DNA of 57,785 bases from Oscillospiraceae bacterium (GTDB lineage: Bacteria > Bacillota > Clostridia > Saccharofermentanales > Saccharofermentanaceae). Shown here one piece after another: positions 43,404-51,481 of this stretch (position 1 is its first letter; each line of letters begins with the position of its first letter). Location: NCBI GenBank assembly GCA_902794115.1, contig CADBGD010000002.1, positions 1-57,785 on the forward strand. Direction: 5' to 3'. Position numbers and translations under genes: made by a program. Below the pieces are notes generated by a model. The model saw only the letters and a program-made list of their open reading frames with translations. It did no database searches and had not been told where the DNA came from.

Positions 43404-43435
43404 TCTTCGACACTCTTCTTTGCAACCATTGCCAT
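43370..43435 (-). pseudogene. Original start of pgk-tpi, cut off after 21 codons
   Basis: ATG 43435, with CAAGGAG upstream, opens [20 protein letters not shown], the normal N-terminus of phosphoglycerate kinase. The frame meets TAA at 43372-43370 inside the duplicated segment. Joined to the main frame it would give a fusion of about 650 residues. The ribosome site and promoter are intact, so the gene was recently, or is truly, functional. Confidence 0.9.
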
Positions 43436-43482
43436 AATGTTCACACTCCTTGGAAAAAATTACTTGTTGGCCAAGCCCTATT

Positions 43483-43511
43483 ATTATACTTCCATTTCCC
43501 CTTGGATTCAA
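43483..43511 (-). promoter_or_regulatory. Promoter of pgk-tpi
   Basis: TTGAAT (43511-43506), 17 bases, TATAAT (43488-43483) on the minus strand, about 45 bases before the original ATG. Confidence 0.8.
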
Positions 43512-43522
43512 TTTAATATAAA

Positions 43523-43568
43523 GAAAAAAAGCGGGGCTTTAATGAGGGGTAGAAGCCGCCGCTTTTTC
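43523..43568 (-). terminator. Terminator of the lipoprotein gene upstream of pgk-tpi
   Basis: A stem of about 12 bp with one bulge (about 43555-43567 with 43531-43542) is followed on the minus strand by seven T (43530-43524). Confidence 0.75.
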
Positions 43569-43650
43569 TTTAATGATCGAAAAGAATACTTTTTTCGACA
43601 GTTGCTGTTTTAAAAGGATTGCCCGCCGAACTCCCTTCGGTTCCCGGTGA

Positions 43651-44277
43651 TCAGCCGACCGCCTGCGGCGCCGGTGCCTCGCTGGGCTGCACCAGATCGA
43701 AATCCACCATGGAATCGACTGTTCCGTCCGGAAGGACGAAGACCATCGTATATTTTCCGGTCGGCATTTCCTGCGGGAGATTTCCCTGGATCCAGTATGT
43801 GTGGATCGTGTTATAGGACTGATCGACGATCGGACGGCAGGGAGCGCCTTCCATCGTTGCAAAGGCATCTTCTGTGTTCCAGGTATACTCATCGTTATAC
43901 GCAAATACATAAAGCGTGATCTTTCCAGGCGCATTCATGTCGTACTTATCACTGATAATGGCTTCGACCGTGAGCTCGGAACCCGAAACGATCTTGCTGT
44001 ACAGCTGCCAGTTGATTTCCGAATACGCACTTCTCAGTTCTTCGATCACCGGGTCTTTGGCATCAAGAGATCTCATCACGCCGCGTTCGCTTGCATTCTC
44101 TTTATCCGGATTTCCGACAATTTCCGCTGCCGGATTTTTCTCCCCCACCGTGGTGGTGATCCCTGTTTTATTGCTTTCTCCATTCGCGGTAACTTTTTTG
44201 CCGCATCCGCTGGCACTGATCAAAAGTGCCCCTGCCATAAGAATTGCTGCAATCGTTTTTCCGTTTACCTTTTTCAT
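43651..44277 (-). CDS. Predicted lipoprotein of unknown function
   Basis: 208 residues. The basic start (KKVNGK), hydrophobic core and Cys after ISASG give a plausible lipoprotein signal. Residues about 85-195 form a beta-rich domain (ELTVEAIISDKYD, KITLYVFAYND, KYTMVFVLPDGTVDS) reminiscent of an Ig-like or bacterial extracellular sandwich; no catalytic residues are recognised. It carries its own terminator. It is divergent from the FliB-like gene. Confidence 0.7.
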   Translation of the reverse strand: MKKVNGKTIAAILMAGALLISASGCGKKVTANGESNKTGITTTVGEKNPAAEIVGNPDKENASERGVMRSLDAKDPVIEELRSAYSEINWQLYSKIVSGSELTVEAIISDKYDMNAPGKITLYVFAYNDEYTWNTEDAFATMEGAPCRPIVDQSYNTIHTYWIQGNLPQEMPTGKYTMVFVLPDGTVDSMVDFDLVQPSEAPAPQAVG

Positions 44278-44464
44278 TTATATATTCTCCTCGCTTTTGT
44301 GTTTTTCTTTTTCCAATACGTATTTGAAAACGGCTTTTTCTCAATTTCGCCATCGTGTAATTGACGAGACAGATTTTTCCCGCGTTGCAAATCTCTTCCT
44401 GTTTTTTTCTTCACTTGCCAAGCTCCCGTATTCGCGATACATTTTTTCTCGGAGGATATTGTCC

Positions 44465-45478
44465 ATGGAAAATGAGATTCAGCGCATCTTCATACCGGAT
44501 TACATGACCGGTTTTCAATGCATCGCCGGAGATTGCCGTCATAGCTGTTGCATCGGCTGGGAGATCGATATCGACGAGGATTCCCTTGTCCGATACAAAA
44601 GCACTTCCGGCCCTTTTGCCGGGCTTTTTTCCCGTTATATTTCCGAGTCAGAAGACGGCTCTGCCTGTTTTCTTTTGCAGGGAAAAGAAGAACGCTGTCC
44701 TTTTTTGAACGAAAGAAATCTTTGCGACCTGATCCTGAATCTGGGGGAAGATTCTCTCTGCCAGATCTGCCGGGATCACCCCCGTTTCAGAAATGAGATC
44801 GGCTCCCGGACCGAGATGGGACTTGGGCTCTGTTGTGAAGAAGCCGCACGGATCATTCTTTTTTCCGATGCTCCGTTCCGCTTCGGAAAATGTGAATACG
44901 GAAAGGAAAAAGCGACCTGGACCGAAACCTCCGATCCGCTCGACGGTCTTTCCGCCGAAGACGACACGTATTACCGCGACCTGCTTCTTTTCCGGAATGA
45001 GCTTTTCACCGCGTTACACGAACCTGGATCTTCTTTTTCCTGCCGTCTGGAAAAGATCTGCGAAAAATGCCACGTTGCCGTGCCTTCTTTGGATCTTCGT
45101 GACTGGGGAGATTTTCTTTTTGAACTGGAACGGCTGGATCCCTCATGGAATCAGGAGTTATCCCGTCTTCAAAATGCACCTGGGATTTCTTTTTCGGAGG
45201 AGATCTTTTCGACTCCGGTCCCCTCCCGGCTTCTTGCATATTTTCTTTTCCGCCATATTTCTGGCGCCCAGGACGATGACCTTCTTACGGAAAGAGTCCT
45301 CTTCTGCATCGTCAGCACACTTCTTCTCTGCGCACTTTTTACCGCGCATCAAAAAGAGGATGGGGAACTTTCCCGGGATACCCTGATCGAGATTTCCCGG
45401 CTGTTTTCTTCCGAGATCGAATACTCCGACGAAAATATCCCGCTCATGCTGGACCGGATCCACGAGCTTTATTTCTGA
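44465..45478 (+). CDS. FliB-like (flagellin lysine-N-methylase family) protein
   Basis: 337 residues from ATG 44465, with GGAGG about 10 bases upstream. The N-terminal cysteine pattern DYMTGFQCIAGDCRHSCC, then CPFLNERNLCDLILNLG and LCQICRDHPRF, is the hallmark of the FliB family, probably binding an iron-sulfur cluster. The named member methylates lysines of flagellin in Salmonella. No flagellar gene is present here, so the target is unknown; many non-motile Bacillota carry such genes. Its stop overlaps the stop of the acyltransferase by 10 bases (convergent). Confidence 0.85.
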   Translation: MENEIQRIFIPDYMTGFQCIAGDCRHSCCIGWEIDIDEDSLVRYKSTSGPFAGLFSRYISESEDGSACFLLQGKEERCPFLNERNLCDLILNLGEDSLCQICRDHPRFRNEIGSRTEMGLGLCCEEAARIILFSDAPFRFGKCEYGKEKATWTETSDPLDGLSAEDDTYYRDLLLFRNELFTALHEPGSSFSCRLEKICEKCHVAVPSLDLRDWGDFLFELERLDPSWNQELSRLQNAPGISFSEEIFSTPVPSRLLAYFLFRHISGAQDDDLLTERVLFCIVSTLLLCALFTAHQKEDGELSRDTLIEISRLFSSEIEYSDENIPLMLDRIHELYF

Positions 45479-46830
45479 TTCTTCATAGCCTGGATAATCC
45501 CGTTGATCTCATGGATCCTCTGGGTGTTTTTCGGGTAAAAGCGGTATACCTGTCCACCGGATTCATAAAGCTCGAAATACTGCCCGAAATCGTAGAGGAC
45601 ACCCTTCATGGAGGCGATGGAAAACTGTTTCTGCACAGGACTGCTCTTCGAAAGAATATCTCTGTTTTTGTGAGCCTTCAAAGGCTTTCCTTTCCGGTAT
45701 ATGATGCCGTCTTCAGGCGCACAGGCCTGCCCGTCAAAAGTGATCGTTCCGTTTGCGATCGTAATGGTGCCGGATCCGACCTTTGCATTATCGTATTCAT
45801 CCACCGGCTGAAAAAGTGTAACGTCTTCCTTCAGAGTAAAATCCGGGTCTTCCACATCCCGGGCATAGAGCGTCTCTTCCCAGGTGTGCCAGGCATGCAG
45901 ATCCGGAAAACACTTATCCTTTTCCGTCACCGCAGAAAAGAAACCATACTTATCCATTTTGACCTGGTTTCCGCAGGAAATGCACCTGAGCCCGTGACCG
46001 TCCGAGCGCATGGTGTTTCGATCCGCAAGACGGGACCCGTCTTCTTTTTTTCCTTCGCACTTCGGACAGAGGCAGGCCACATTTTCCACTCCGTCTGCCG
46101 GCGCCTCGGAACGGAACACCTGCGGATGCTCCCGGAAATATTCATACTCGTTATAGTCCATGTGGGAAAGCATCGCCTGATGGATCTCCTCCACAGTCAT
46201 TTCCGCGGCTTCTTCTTTTGAAAGCACATACACATATTCCGCAGTGATCTTTCCCTTTCTCCAGGAATTGCGGCTCCATCTCGGCCACGTCATATAGGCG
46301 CCATGCGTCCGAAGGATCGCAAGTCCGGCGCCGCTCTTTTTCACCACCGAAGCCAGTCCGCTGTCAAACCAGATCGAGTGGCCGTCCACCATGCGGGTCG
46401 CCTCCGGAAAAATACCCAGCACTCCCCCTCGGGAAAGAACACGGAACATCGCCCTTACCGTACGCATATCATTTCTGTACTGGGCTTTCGGAATACAGCC
46501 GCCTTTGGTAATGATGTGGCCGAAGATCTTATTTCTGAAAAGGAAATTTCCGGCCACAAAATTGATGGGCCGGCCATATACAGTGGTGCCCATGATGATG
46601 GGATCGATGTAGGAAGGGTGATTTCCCACAATGACCAGTGGTCCTTCCATATTCTTGATCCGCTTATCGGTTTTGATCTTCATACCGAAAACCAGACGGG
46701 CAATATTGATCACGATGCCGGATCCGAAAAAGCGGTACCAGAAAAAAGACGGTACACAGCCGTAGTCCGGCTGCCCTTTCACCGCCCGATCCTGTTTCCT
46801 GCCCTTGACTTTTTCCGGATTTTCCTTCAC
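45469..46830 (-). CDS. PlsC-type acyltransferase with C-terminal zinc ribbon and extra domain
   Basis: About 453 residues from GTG 46830, chosen because GAGGAA lies 7 bases upstream. Residues about 15-230 are the lysophosphatidate acyltransferase fold with the HxxxxD active site (NHPSYID) and PEATR. Then comes a four-cysteine ribbon (CLCPKCEGKK ... CISCGNQ), followed by a beta-rich region (about 350-450) ending YFELYESGGQVYRFYPKN, which looks like a PH-type fold. No other PlsC known to me carries this C-terminal part, though similar clostridial proteins may exist. It should act at the membrane in phospholipid synthesis. Confidence 0.8.
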   Translation of the reverse strand: MKENPEKVKGRKQDRAVKGQPDYGCVPSFFWYRFFGSGIVINIARLVFGMKIKTDKRIKNMEGPLVIVGNHPSYIDPIIMGTTVYGRPINFVAGNFLFRNKIFGHIITKGGCIPKAQYRNDMRTVRAMFRVLSRGGVLGIFPEATRMVDGHSIWFDSGLASVVKKSGAGLAILRTHGAYMTWPRWSRNSWRKGKITAEYVYVLSKEEAAEMTVEEIHQAMLSHMDYNEYEYFREHPQVFRSEAPADGVENVACLCPKCEGKKEDGSRLADRNTMRSDGHGLRCISCGNQVKMDKYGFFSAVTEKDKCFPDLHAWHTWEETLYARDVEDPDFTLKEDVTLFQPVDEYDNAKVGSGTITIANGTITFDGQACAPEDGIIYRKGKPLKAHKNRDILSKSSPVQKQFSIASMKGVLYDFGQYFELYESGGQVYRFYPKNTQRIHEINGIIQAMKNQK

Positions 46831-47023
46831 TATGTTTTCCTCACAAGTCGATTCCTGAAAATTTGGCAAAAAAATCTTCAGTTCGACACAAAATCATAAC
46901 ATATATCACGTATTATACATAAAGTGCTCCCCCTCGGAAAGAAGGATGCGCATCCTGCCCGGGGAAGCGAATAGTTGGTTTGGAATAGTTTTTCCCTTCG
47001 GGGAAAAGGGGTGGATAAAGAAT

Positions 47024-47977
47024 ATGAAAACTTGTTTTTACTGCGGACGAGAACTGGCGCCCGGACAGCGCTGCACCTGTCGTGGCAAAGCCGGAAGTGC
47101 CTCCGGTGGCGGAAGAGAAACTTCCACCGCCGCAAATACCTCTTCTTCATATTCTGCTTCTTCCTCTTCGGCGGAAACTTTCTCGTCCGGCGCTTCAGCA
47201 GATCCGGATACCCGTAAATCGGATAAAGAGGCCGCCAAGGCAGAGAAAAAAGCTGAAAAAGCAGCTAAGAAAACCCAGAAAAAAGAAAAGCAGGTCTGGA
47301 ACCAGGACAAACAGCCCCGGTTTACTTTTGCCACCTTTATTACCCAGGTCCGTTCCACCTTCCCGTCTATGTCCAAGCTTCTGCGGCCGGTAATGTCTTA
47401 TATCTGGCATCCGGTATCTACGATCGAAAACCGTCCGGCAGTGGTCCCCATCAATAAAGTCATCATCGTCAACACTCTTTTTGCGACATTGACCTCTCTG
47501 ATGGTACTCTTTACCACCTTCACGGATTCCCCGTTTCTGGGGATGCTGATCTCCCTGATCTTCGGTAAGACAGATCTGTTTTCCGCCCATCCGGTCACGG
47601 CATTTTTCGTACTTAGCGCGATGCTGTGGCTCAGTGTCCTGATCCTGTCATTGTGCTTTACTTTGACGTCGCGTCTGGTAAACCGGCGGATGACTTTTCT
47701 TCGTGCTTTGGACACCGTCACCATCTCTTCCATTTACATGTGCTTTGCCGACGTCCTGATCTTTCTGTCCGTTCTTTTCGGTACCCGAGGCGCCTTTACA
47801 CTGATCTTTGTGGCGCTGGTCATCATGGGGATCTGTCACTTCGTATCCATCCGGCATGATCTGGCCATAAAAGACGATTCAGCTTTCAATATGCTGACCA
47901 TAAGCTATCTGATGTTCTATGTGCTGGCACAGCTGGGCATCAATATCCTGATCCGTATCTTCGTTCTTCTGAACTGA
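47024..47977 (+). CDS. Zinc-ribbon membrane protein with a Yip1-like transmembrane region
   Basis: About 317 residues from ATG 47024 (AAAGGGG upstream). It opens with a short zinc ribbon (CFYCGREL...QRCTC), then a Ser/Ala- and Lys-rich linker (about 18-90), then five membrane helices (about 135-315), with spacing reminiscent of the Yip1 superfamily. This plan, ribbon plus disordered linker plus helices, recurs in Bacillota but has no settled role. It is monocistronic. Confidence 0.7.
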   Translation: MKTCFYCGRELAPGQRCTCRGKAGSASGGGRETSTAANTSSSYSASSSSAETFSSGASADPDTRKSDKEAAKAEKKAEKAAKKTQKKEKQVWNQDKQPRFTFATFITQVRSTFPSMSKLLRPVMSYIWHPVSTIENRPAVVPINKVIIVNTLFATLTSLMVLFTTFTDSPFLGMLISLIFGKTDLFSAHPVTAFFVLSAMLWLSVLILSLCFTLTSRLVNRRMTFLRALDTVTISSIYMCFADVLIFLSVLFGTRGAFTLIFVALVIMGICHFVSIRHDLAIKDDSAFNMLTISYLMFYVLAQLGINILIRIFVLLN

Positions 47978-48147
47978 TTTTTTACCTTCTCCGGTAAATG
48001 CACTTTCCACGGCCATTACGCTGTTTTTTCCTTTCGTGACAGAATCGTCATCCTATTTTTCCACTTGTCCGTTACAATGATGCTAGGACATTGGGGATAG
48101 AATGTCATGTGAAAGCACATGACCGGTAAGGAAGAAGGAGGCGTAGT

Positions 48148-48333
48148 ATGAAGCAGTTTCTACGTATTTTCGGCTTTTGTCTTGCCCTGACGGCAGTATT
48201 ATCCTTCGCCGCCGGTGTCGGCTGCGAACGAAAGGATGGCACTACTTCGGACACCCAGGCTTTCGTTGATGAACTTTTGGGTGAAGATCTGATCCATTCG
48301 ACTCAGCCCGTAACTTTCGATTTTTCCAACTGA
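48148..48333 (+). CDS. Small exported protein of unknown function
   Basis: 61 residues with a strong ribosome site (AGAAGGAGG). A signal-like N-terminus (residues 1-27, ending AAGVGC) carries a Cys that could be a lipobox, though the residues before it are not ideal. The 35 residues after it are polar and acidic. No family is recognised. The ribosome site and clean start make it a probable gene. Confidence 0.6.
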   Translation: MKQFLRIFGFCLALTAVLSFAAGVGCERKDGTTSDTQAFVDELLGEDLIHSTQPVTFDFSN

Positions 48334-48347
48334 CATTTTTCTGACTT

Positions 48348-48380
48348 CAAAAAAGAGCGGAAGCTTTCGCCCCCGCTCTT
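48348..48380 (-). terminator. Terminator of the asnS-asnA operon
   Basis: Stem 48373-48380 with 48353-48360; on the minus strand a run of six T follows. It lies 35 bases past the asnA stop codon. Confidence 0.85.
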
Positions 48381-48414
48381 CCGACAAAACTTTTTCGACG
48401 TAAATTTCTACTAC

Positions 48415-49425
48415 TTACAAAAGATTCACACCATGTGACATCGCTTTTTCCACGACATCTTCCGGCCAGATCGAAGACTGGACTTCACCGATATGCGCAC
48501 GCTGCAGGAAGAACATGCAGATACGGGACTGACCGATACCGCCACCGATGGTATACGGCACCTTCTTCTCCAGCACGTCTTTCTGGAACGGCAGTTTCGC
48601 GCGCTCTTCACAGCCGGCGATCTTCAGCTGGGTCTTCATGGCTTCTTCATCCACGCGGATACCCATGGAAGACAGTTCCAAAGAACAGCCCAGCACAGGA
48701 TAATAAACGAGGATATCACCGTTCAGCGACCAGTCATCGTAGTCCGGCGCACGTCCGTCATGCGGTTTTCCGGACTTTAACGCACCACCGATCTGCATGA
48801 GGAACACCGCTCCGTACTTCTTGGTGATCAGGTTCTCTCTTTCCTTCGGAGTCTGATCCGGATACATATCTTCCAGTTCCTGCGTCGTGATGAAATGGAT
48901 CTCGTTCGGCAGGAAAGGATCCATGAAGTGGTATTTGCCGCAGATGTAATACTCGGTCTGCTTAATCGCCATATAAATGCGGAATACGGTTTCTTTCAGT
49001 GTCTCCACATTTCTCTGTTCCTTCGTGATGATCTTTTCCCAGTCCCACTGGTCCACATAGATGGAGTGAAGGTTGTCGGTCTCCTCATCACGGCGGATCG
49101 CGGTCATATCGGTATACAGACCTTCGCCCGGATGAAAACCGTATTTACTCAGTGCCATTCTCTTCCATTTTGCCAGAGAATGCACGATCTCCACTTCTTT
49201 CTCATCCTGTTCTTTAATGCCAAATGCAACCGGTCTTTCTACACCATTGAGGTTATCGTTGAGTCCCGACTCCGGCTTTACAAACAGCGGGGCGGATACA
49301 CGTGTCAGGCTCAAAGCATCAGCCAGCGCACGCTCGAAATAGTCTTTCACTTCCTTGATCGCAACTTCTGTTTCGCGAATGGTTTGCGGGCTCTTGTACC
49401 CGTCCGGGATAATAATCGTACCCAT
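48415..49425 (-). CDS. asnA: Aspartate-ammonia ligase (asparagine synthetase A)
   Basis: 336 residues, standard length. It makes asparagine from aspartate, ammonia and ATP and has the class II tRNA-synthetase fold. Recognised from [20 protein letters not shown] split across residues 39-58, [24 protein letters not shown], and [23 protein letters not shown] at the C-terminus. It follows asnS by 41 bases under the same T-box, so both synthesis and charging of asparagine respond to uncharged tRNA-Asn. An AAGGAGG site precedes it. Confidence 0.97.
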   Translation of the reverse strand: MGTIIIPDGYKSPQTIRETEVAIKEVKDYFERALADALSLTRVSAPLFVKPESGLNDNLNGVERPVAFGIKEQDEKEVEIVHSLAKWKRMALSKYGFHPGEGLYTDMTAIRRDEETDNLHSIYVDQWDWEKIITKEQRNVETLKETVFRIYMAIKQTEYYICGKYHFMDPFLPNEIHFITTQELEDMYPDQTPKERENLITKKYGAVFLMQIGGALKSGKPHDGRAPDYDDWSLNGDILVYYPVLGCSLELSSMGIRVDEEAMKTQLKIAGCEERAKLPFQKDVLEKKVPYTIGGGIGQSRICMFFLQRAHIGEVQSSIWPEDVVEKAMSHGVNLL

Positions 49426-49466
49426 ACTTTTTCCTCCTTATTCACTCAGTCATATAAGCATGTAGA

Positions 49467-50858
49467 TTAGAGTTCACAGTTGTTGACCGTTCTCGGGAAC
49501 GGGATCACGTCACGGATGTTGCTGACACCTGTCAGATACATGACGCAGCGCTCAAATCCGAGACCGAAACCGGCATGACGGGCAGTACCGAACTTTCTAA
49601 GATCCATGTAGAATCCATAGTCTTCCGGCTTCATGCCCAGCTCCGTAATACGGGCAGCCAGCTTGTCGTAGTCATCCTCACGCTGGGAACCGCCGATGAT
49701 CTCACCGATGCCCGGAACGAGGCAGTCCATAGCAGCAACAGTCTTTCCGTCCTCATTGAGCTTCATGTAGAAAGCCTTGATCTCCTTCGGATAATCGGTA
49801 ACGAATACCGGCTTTTTGAATACTTCTTCTGTCAGATAACGCTCATGCTCAGTCTGCAGATCGCAGCCCCAGGAAACCTTGTACTCGAACTTGTCGTTTA
49901 CTTTCTCAAGGATCTCTATTGCCTCGGTATAGGTCACATGACCAAAATCGGAAGAGGCAACATGCTGGAGTCTTTCGATCAGACCCTTATCTACGAAATC
50001 GTTAAAGAACTTCATCTCTTCCGGCGCGTTCTCCAGTACAAAGTTGATGATGTACTTGATCATGGACTCGGCAAGGAGCATATCATCCTTGAGGTCTGCA
50101 AATGCGATCTCCGGCTCGATCATCCAGAACTCGGCCGCATGACGGGTGGTGTTACTGTTCTCGGCACGGAACGTCGGTCCGAAGGTGTAGATGTTCTTAA
50201 ATGCCATGGCGAAAGTCTCACCGTTGAGCTGACCGCTGACCGTGAGGTTTGTCGGCTTGTTGAAGAAGTCCTGGCTGTAATCGATTTTTCCGTCTTCGGT
50301 CTTCGGGATGTTGTTCAGATCCAGTGTGGTGACCTGGAACATCTCACCTGCACCCTCGCAGTCAGAACCGGTGATCAGCGGAGTATGCACATAAACGAAG
50401 TTTCTTTCCTGGAAGAATCTGTGGATCGCGTAAGCACACAGGGATCTTACTCTGAAGACCGCCTGGAACAGGTTCGTTCTCGGACGAAGATGGGTAATGG
50501 TTCTTAAGTACTCAATGCTGTGACGCTTCTTCTGGAGCGGATAATCCGGTGTGGAATCACCTTCCAGTGTCACCTCGGTCGCCTGGATCTCAAAAGGCTG
50601 CTTGGCCTCCGGAGTGGCCACCAAAGTACCTGTCACGATAAGAGCCGCACCGACGTTGGTCTTGCAGATTGCTTCGAAATTCGGAAGCGCATCGTGATAC
50701 ACCACCTGGATTGGTTCGAAGAAGGTACCGTCATGCAGTACGATGAAGCCGAAAGTCTTGCTGTCACGGATGGATCTGACCCAGCCGCCGACTGTGACTT
50801 CTTTTCCGAGGTACTGTTCTCTGTTTCTAAAGATCTCTCTTACATCTAAAATGTCCAT
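49467..50858 (-). CDS. asnS: Asparaginyl-tRNA synthetase
   Basis: About 463 residues from ATG 50858 (AAAGGAG upstream, giving [14 protein letters not shown]). Residues 1-105 are the OB-fold anticodon-binding domain ([22 protein letters not shown]). Class II catalytic motifs follow: [21 protein letters not shown] (motif 2 area, split over about 215-235) and [15 protein letters not shown] (motif 3). AsnRS rather than AspRS is supported by the Asn-specific T-box and asnA downstream. Confidence 0.96.
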   Translation of the reverse strand: MDILDVREIFRNREQYLGKEVTVGGWVRSIRDSKTFGFIVLHDGTFFEPIQVVYHDALPNFEAICKTNVGAALIVTGTLVATPEAKQPFEIQATEVTLEGDSTPDYPLQKKRHSIEYLRTITHLRPRTNLFQAVFRVRSLCAYAIHRFFQERNFVYVHTPLITGSDCEGAGEMFQVTTLDLNNIPKTEDGKIDYSQDFFNKPTNLTVSGQLNGETFAMAFKNIYTFGPTFRAENSNTTRHAAEFWMIEPEIAFADLKDDMLLAESMIKYIINFVLENAPEEMKFFNDFVDKGLIERLQHVASSDFGHVTYTEAIEILEKVNDKFEYKVSWGCDLQTEHERYLTEEVFKKPVFVTDYPKEIKAFYMKLNEDGKTVAAMDCLVPGIGEIIGGSQREDDYDKLAARITELGMKPEDYGFYMDLRKFGTARHAGFGLGFERCVMYLTGVSNIRDVIPFPRTVNNCEL

Positions 50859-50950
50859 TTCCCGTTGCTCCTTTGCATTGTTTCTGGCTCCTCTTTTCCG
50901 GTTGGTCGGAAAAGAAGGCATGTCCTATAGTTCTTTCGAAGAATCCCGGG

Positions 50951-51239
50951 AAAACAAAAACGCCCCGAAGCATCTTCTGCTTCAGGACGACTTATAAAAT
51001 CGCGGTACCACCTGAATTGCTGTGATCTCCACAGCCACCTTACCGGGTTCCAACAAACCCTGCCACCTGACGCGCGGCTCTCGGCATCCACTACTTTGCG
51101 GACTCTTTCGCATTTCATTTTGCAGCTCGGAAGTGTTATTCACCTGCATTCACTCTACGGGGCTTACACCGTCCCCCGCTCGCTGGAAGCGATAAAACAG
51201 GCTACTTCTCTTCGTCATCGCTTTTGACGTATTCAATTT
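50951..51239 (-). promoter_or_regulatory. T-box leader, asparagine-specific
   Basis: The antiterminator T-box motif AGGTGGTACCGCG is at 51013-51001. A terminator (stem 50979-50989 with 50961-50971, then T run 50960-50956) follows it. In Stem I the specifier is most likely AAC within GTGAATAACACTTCC, the Asn codon. The leader is about 290 bases. Uncharged tRNA-Asn should stabilise the antiterminator and allow asnS-asnA expression. Confidence 0.93.
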
Positions 51240-51245
51240 GAGGTT

Positions 51246-51274
51246 AGATTACTCTGCAGGGAAACGTTTGTCAA
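51246..51274 (-). promoter_or_regulatory. Promoter of the T-box asnS-asnA operon
   Basis: TTGACA (51274-51269), 17 bases, TAATCT (51251-51246) on the minus strand. The transcript start falls near 51239, at the base of the T-box leader. Confidence 0.8.
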
Positions 51275-51365
51275 TAGTTTTTTTCGAAGGGAGAAATGTG
51301 ACAATTCTCTTCTTGAATCTTCTTTATTCTGTAATAGTATGAATATGCGAATGCCGTCTGCCTTA

Positions 51366-51374
51366 TGTTATAAT
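51366..51374 (+). promoter_or_regulatory. Extended -10 promoter of the chain-length-determinant gene
   Basis: TGT then TATAAT (51369-51374), with a weak -35. It gives a leader of about 100 bases. Confidence 0.5.
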
Positions 51375-51481
51375 TCACCTTGTATGGAAACATATCAGCC
51401 GTAACGTATCTTTTCGCAAGAATTTATCAACTGCATATATCTTCAACACGCAAGGAAGCTATGTGCACAGGGGAGCTTTTT

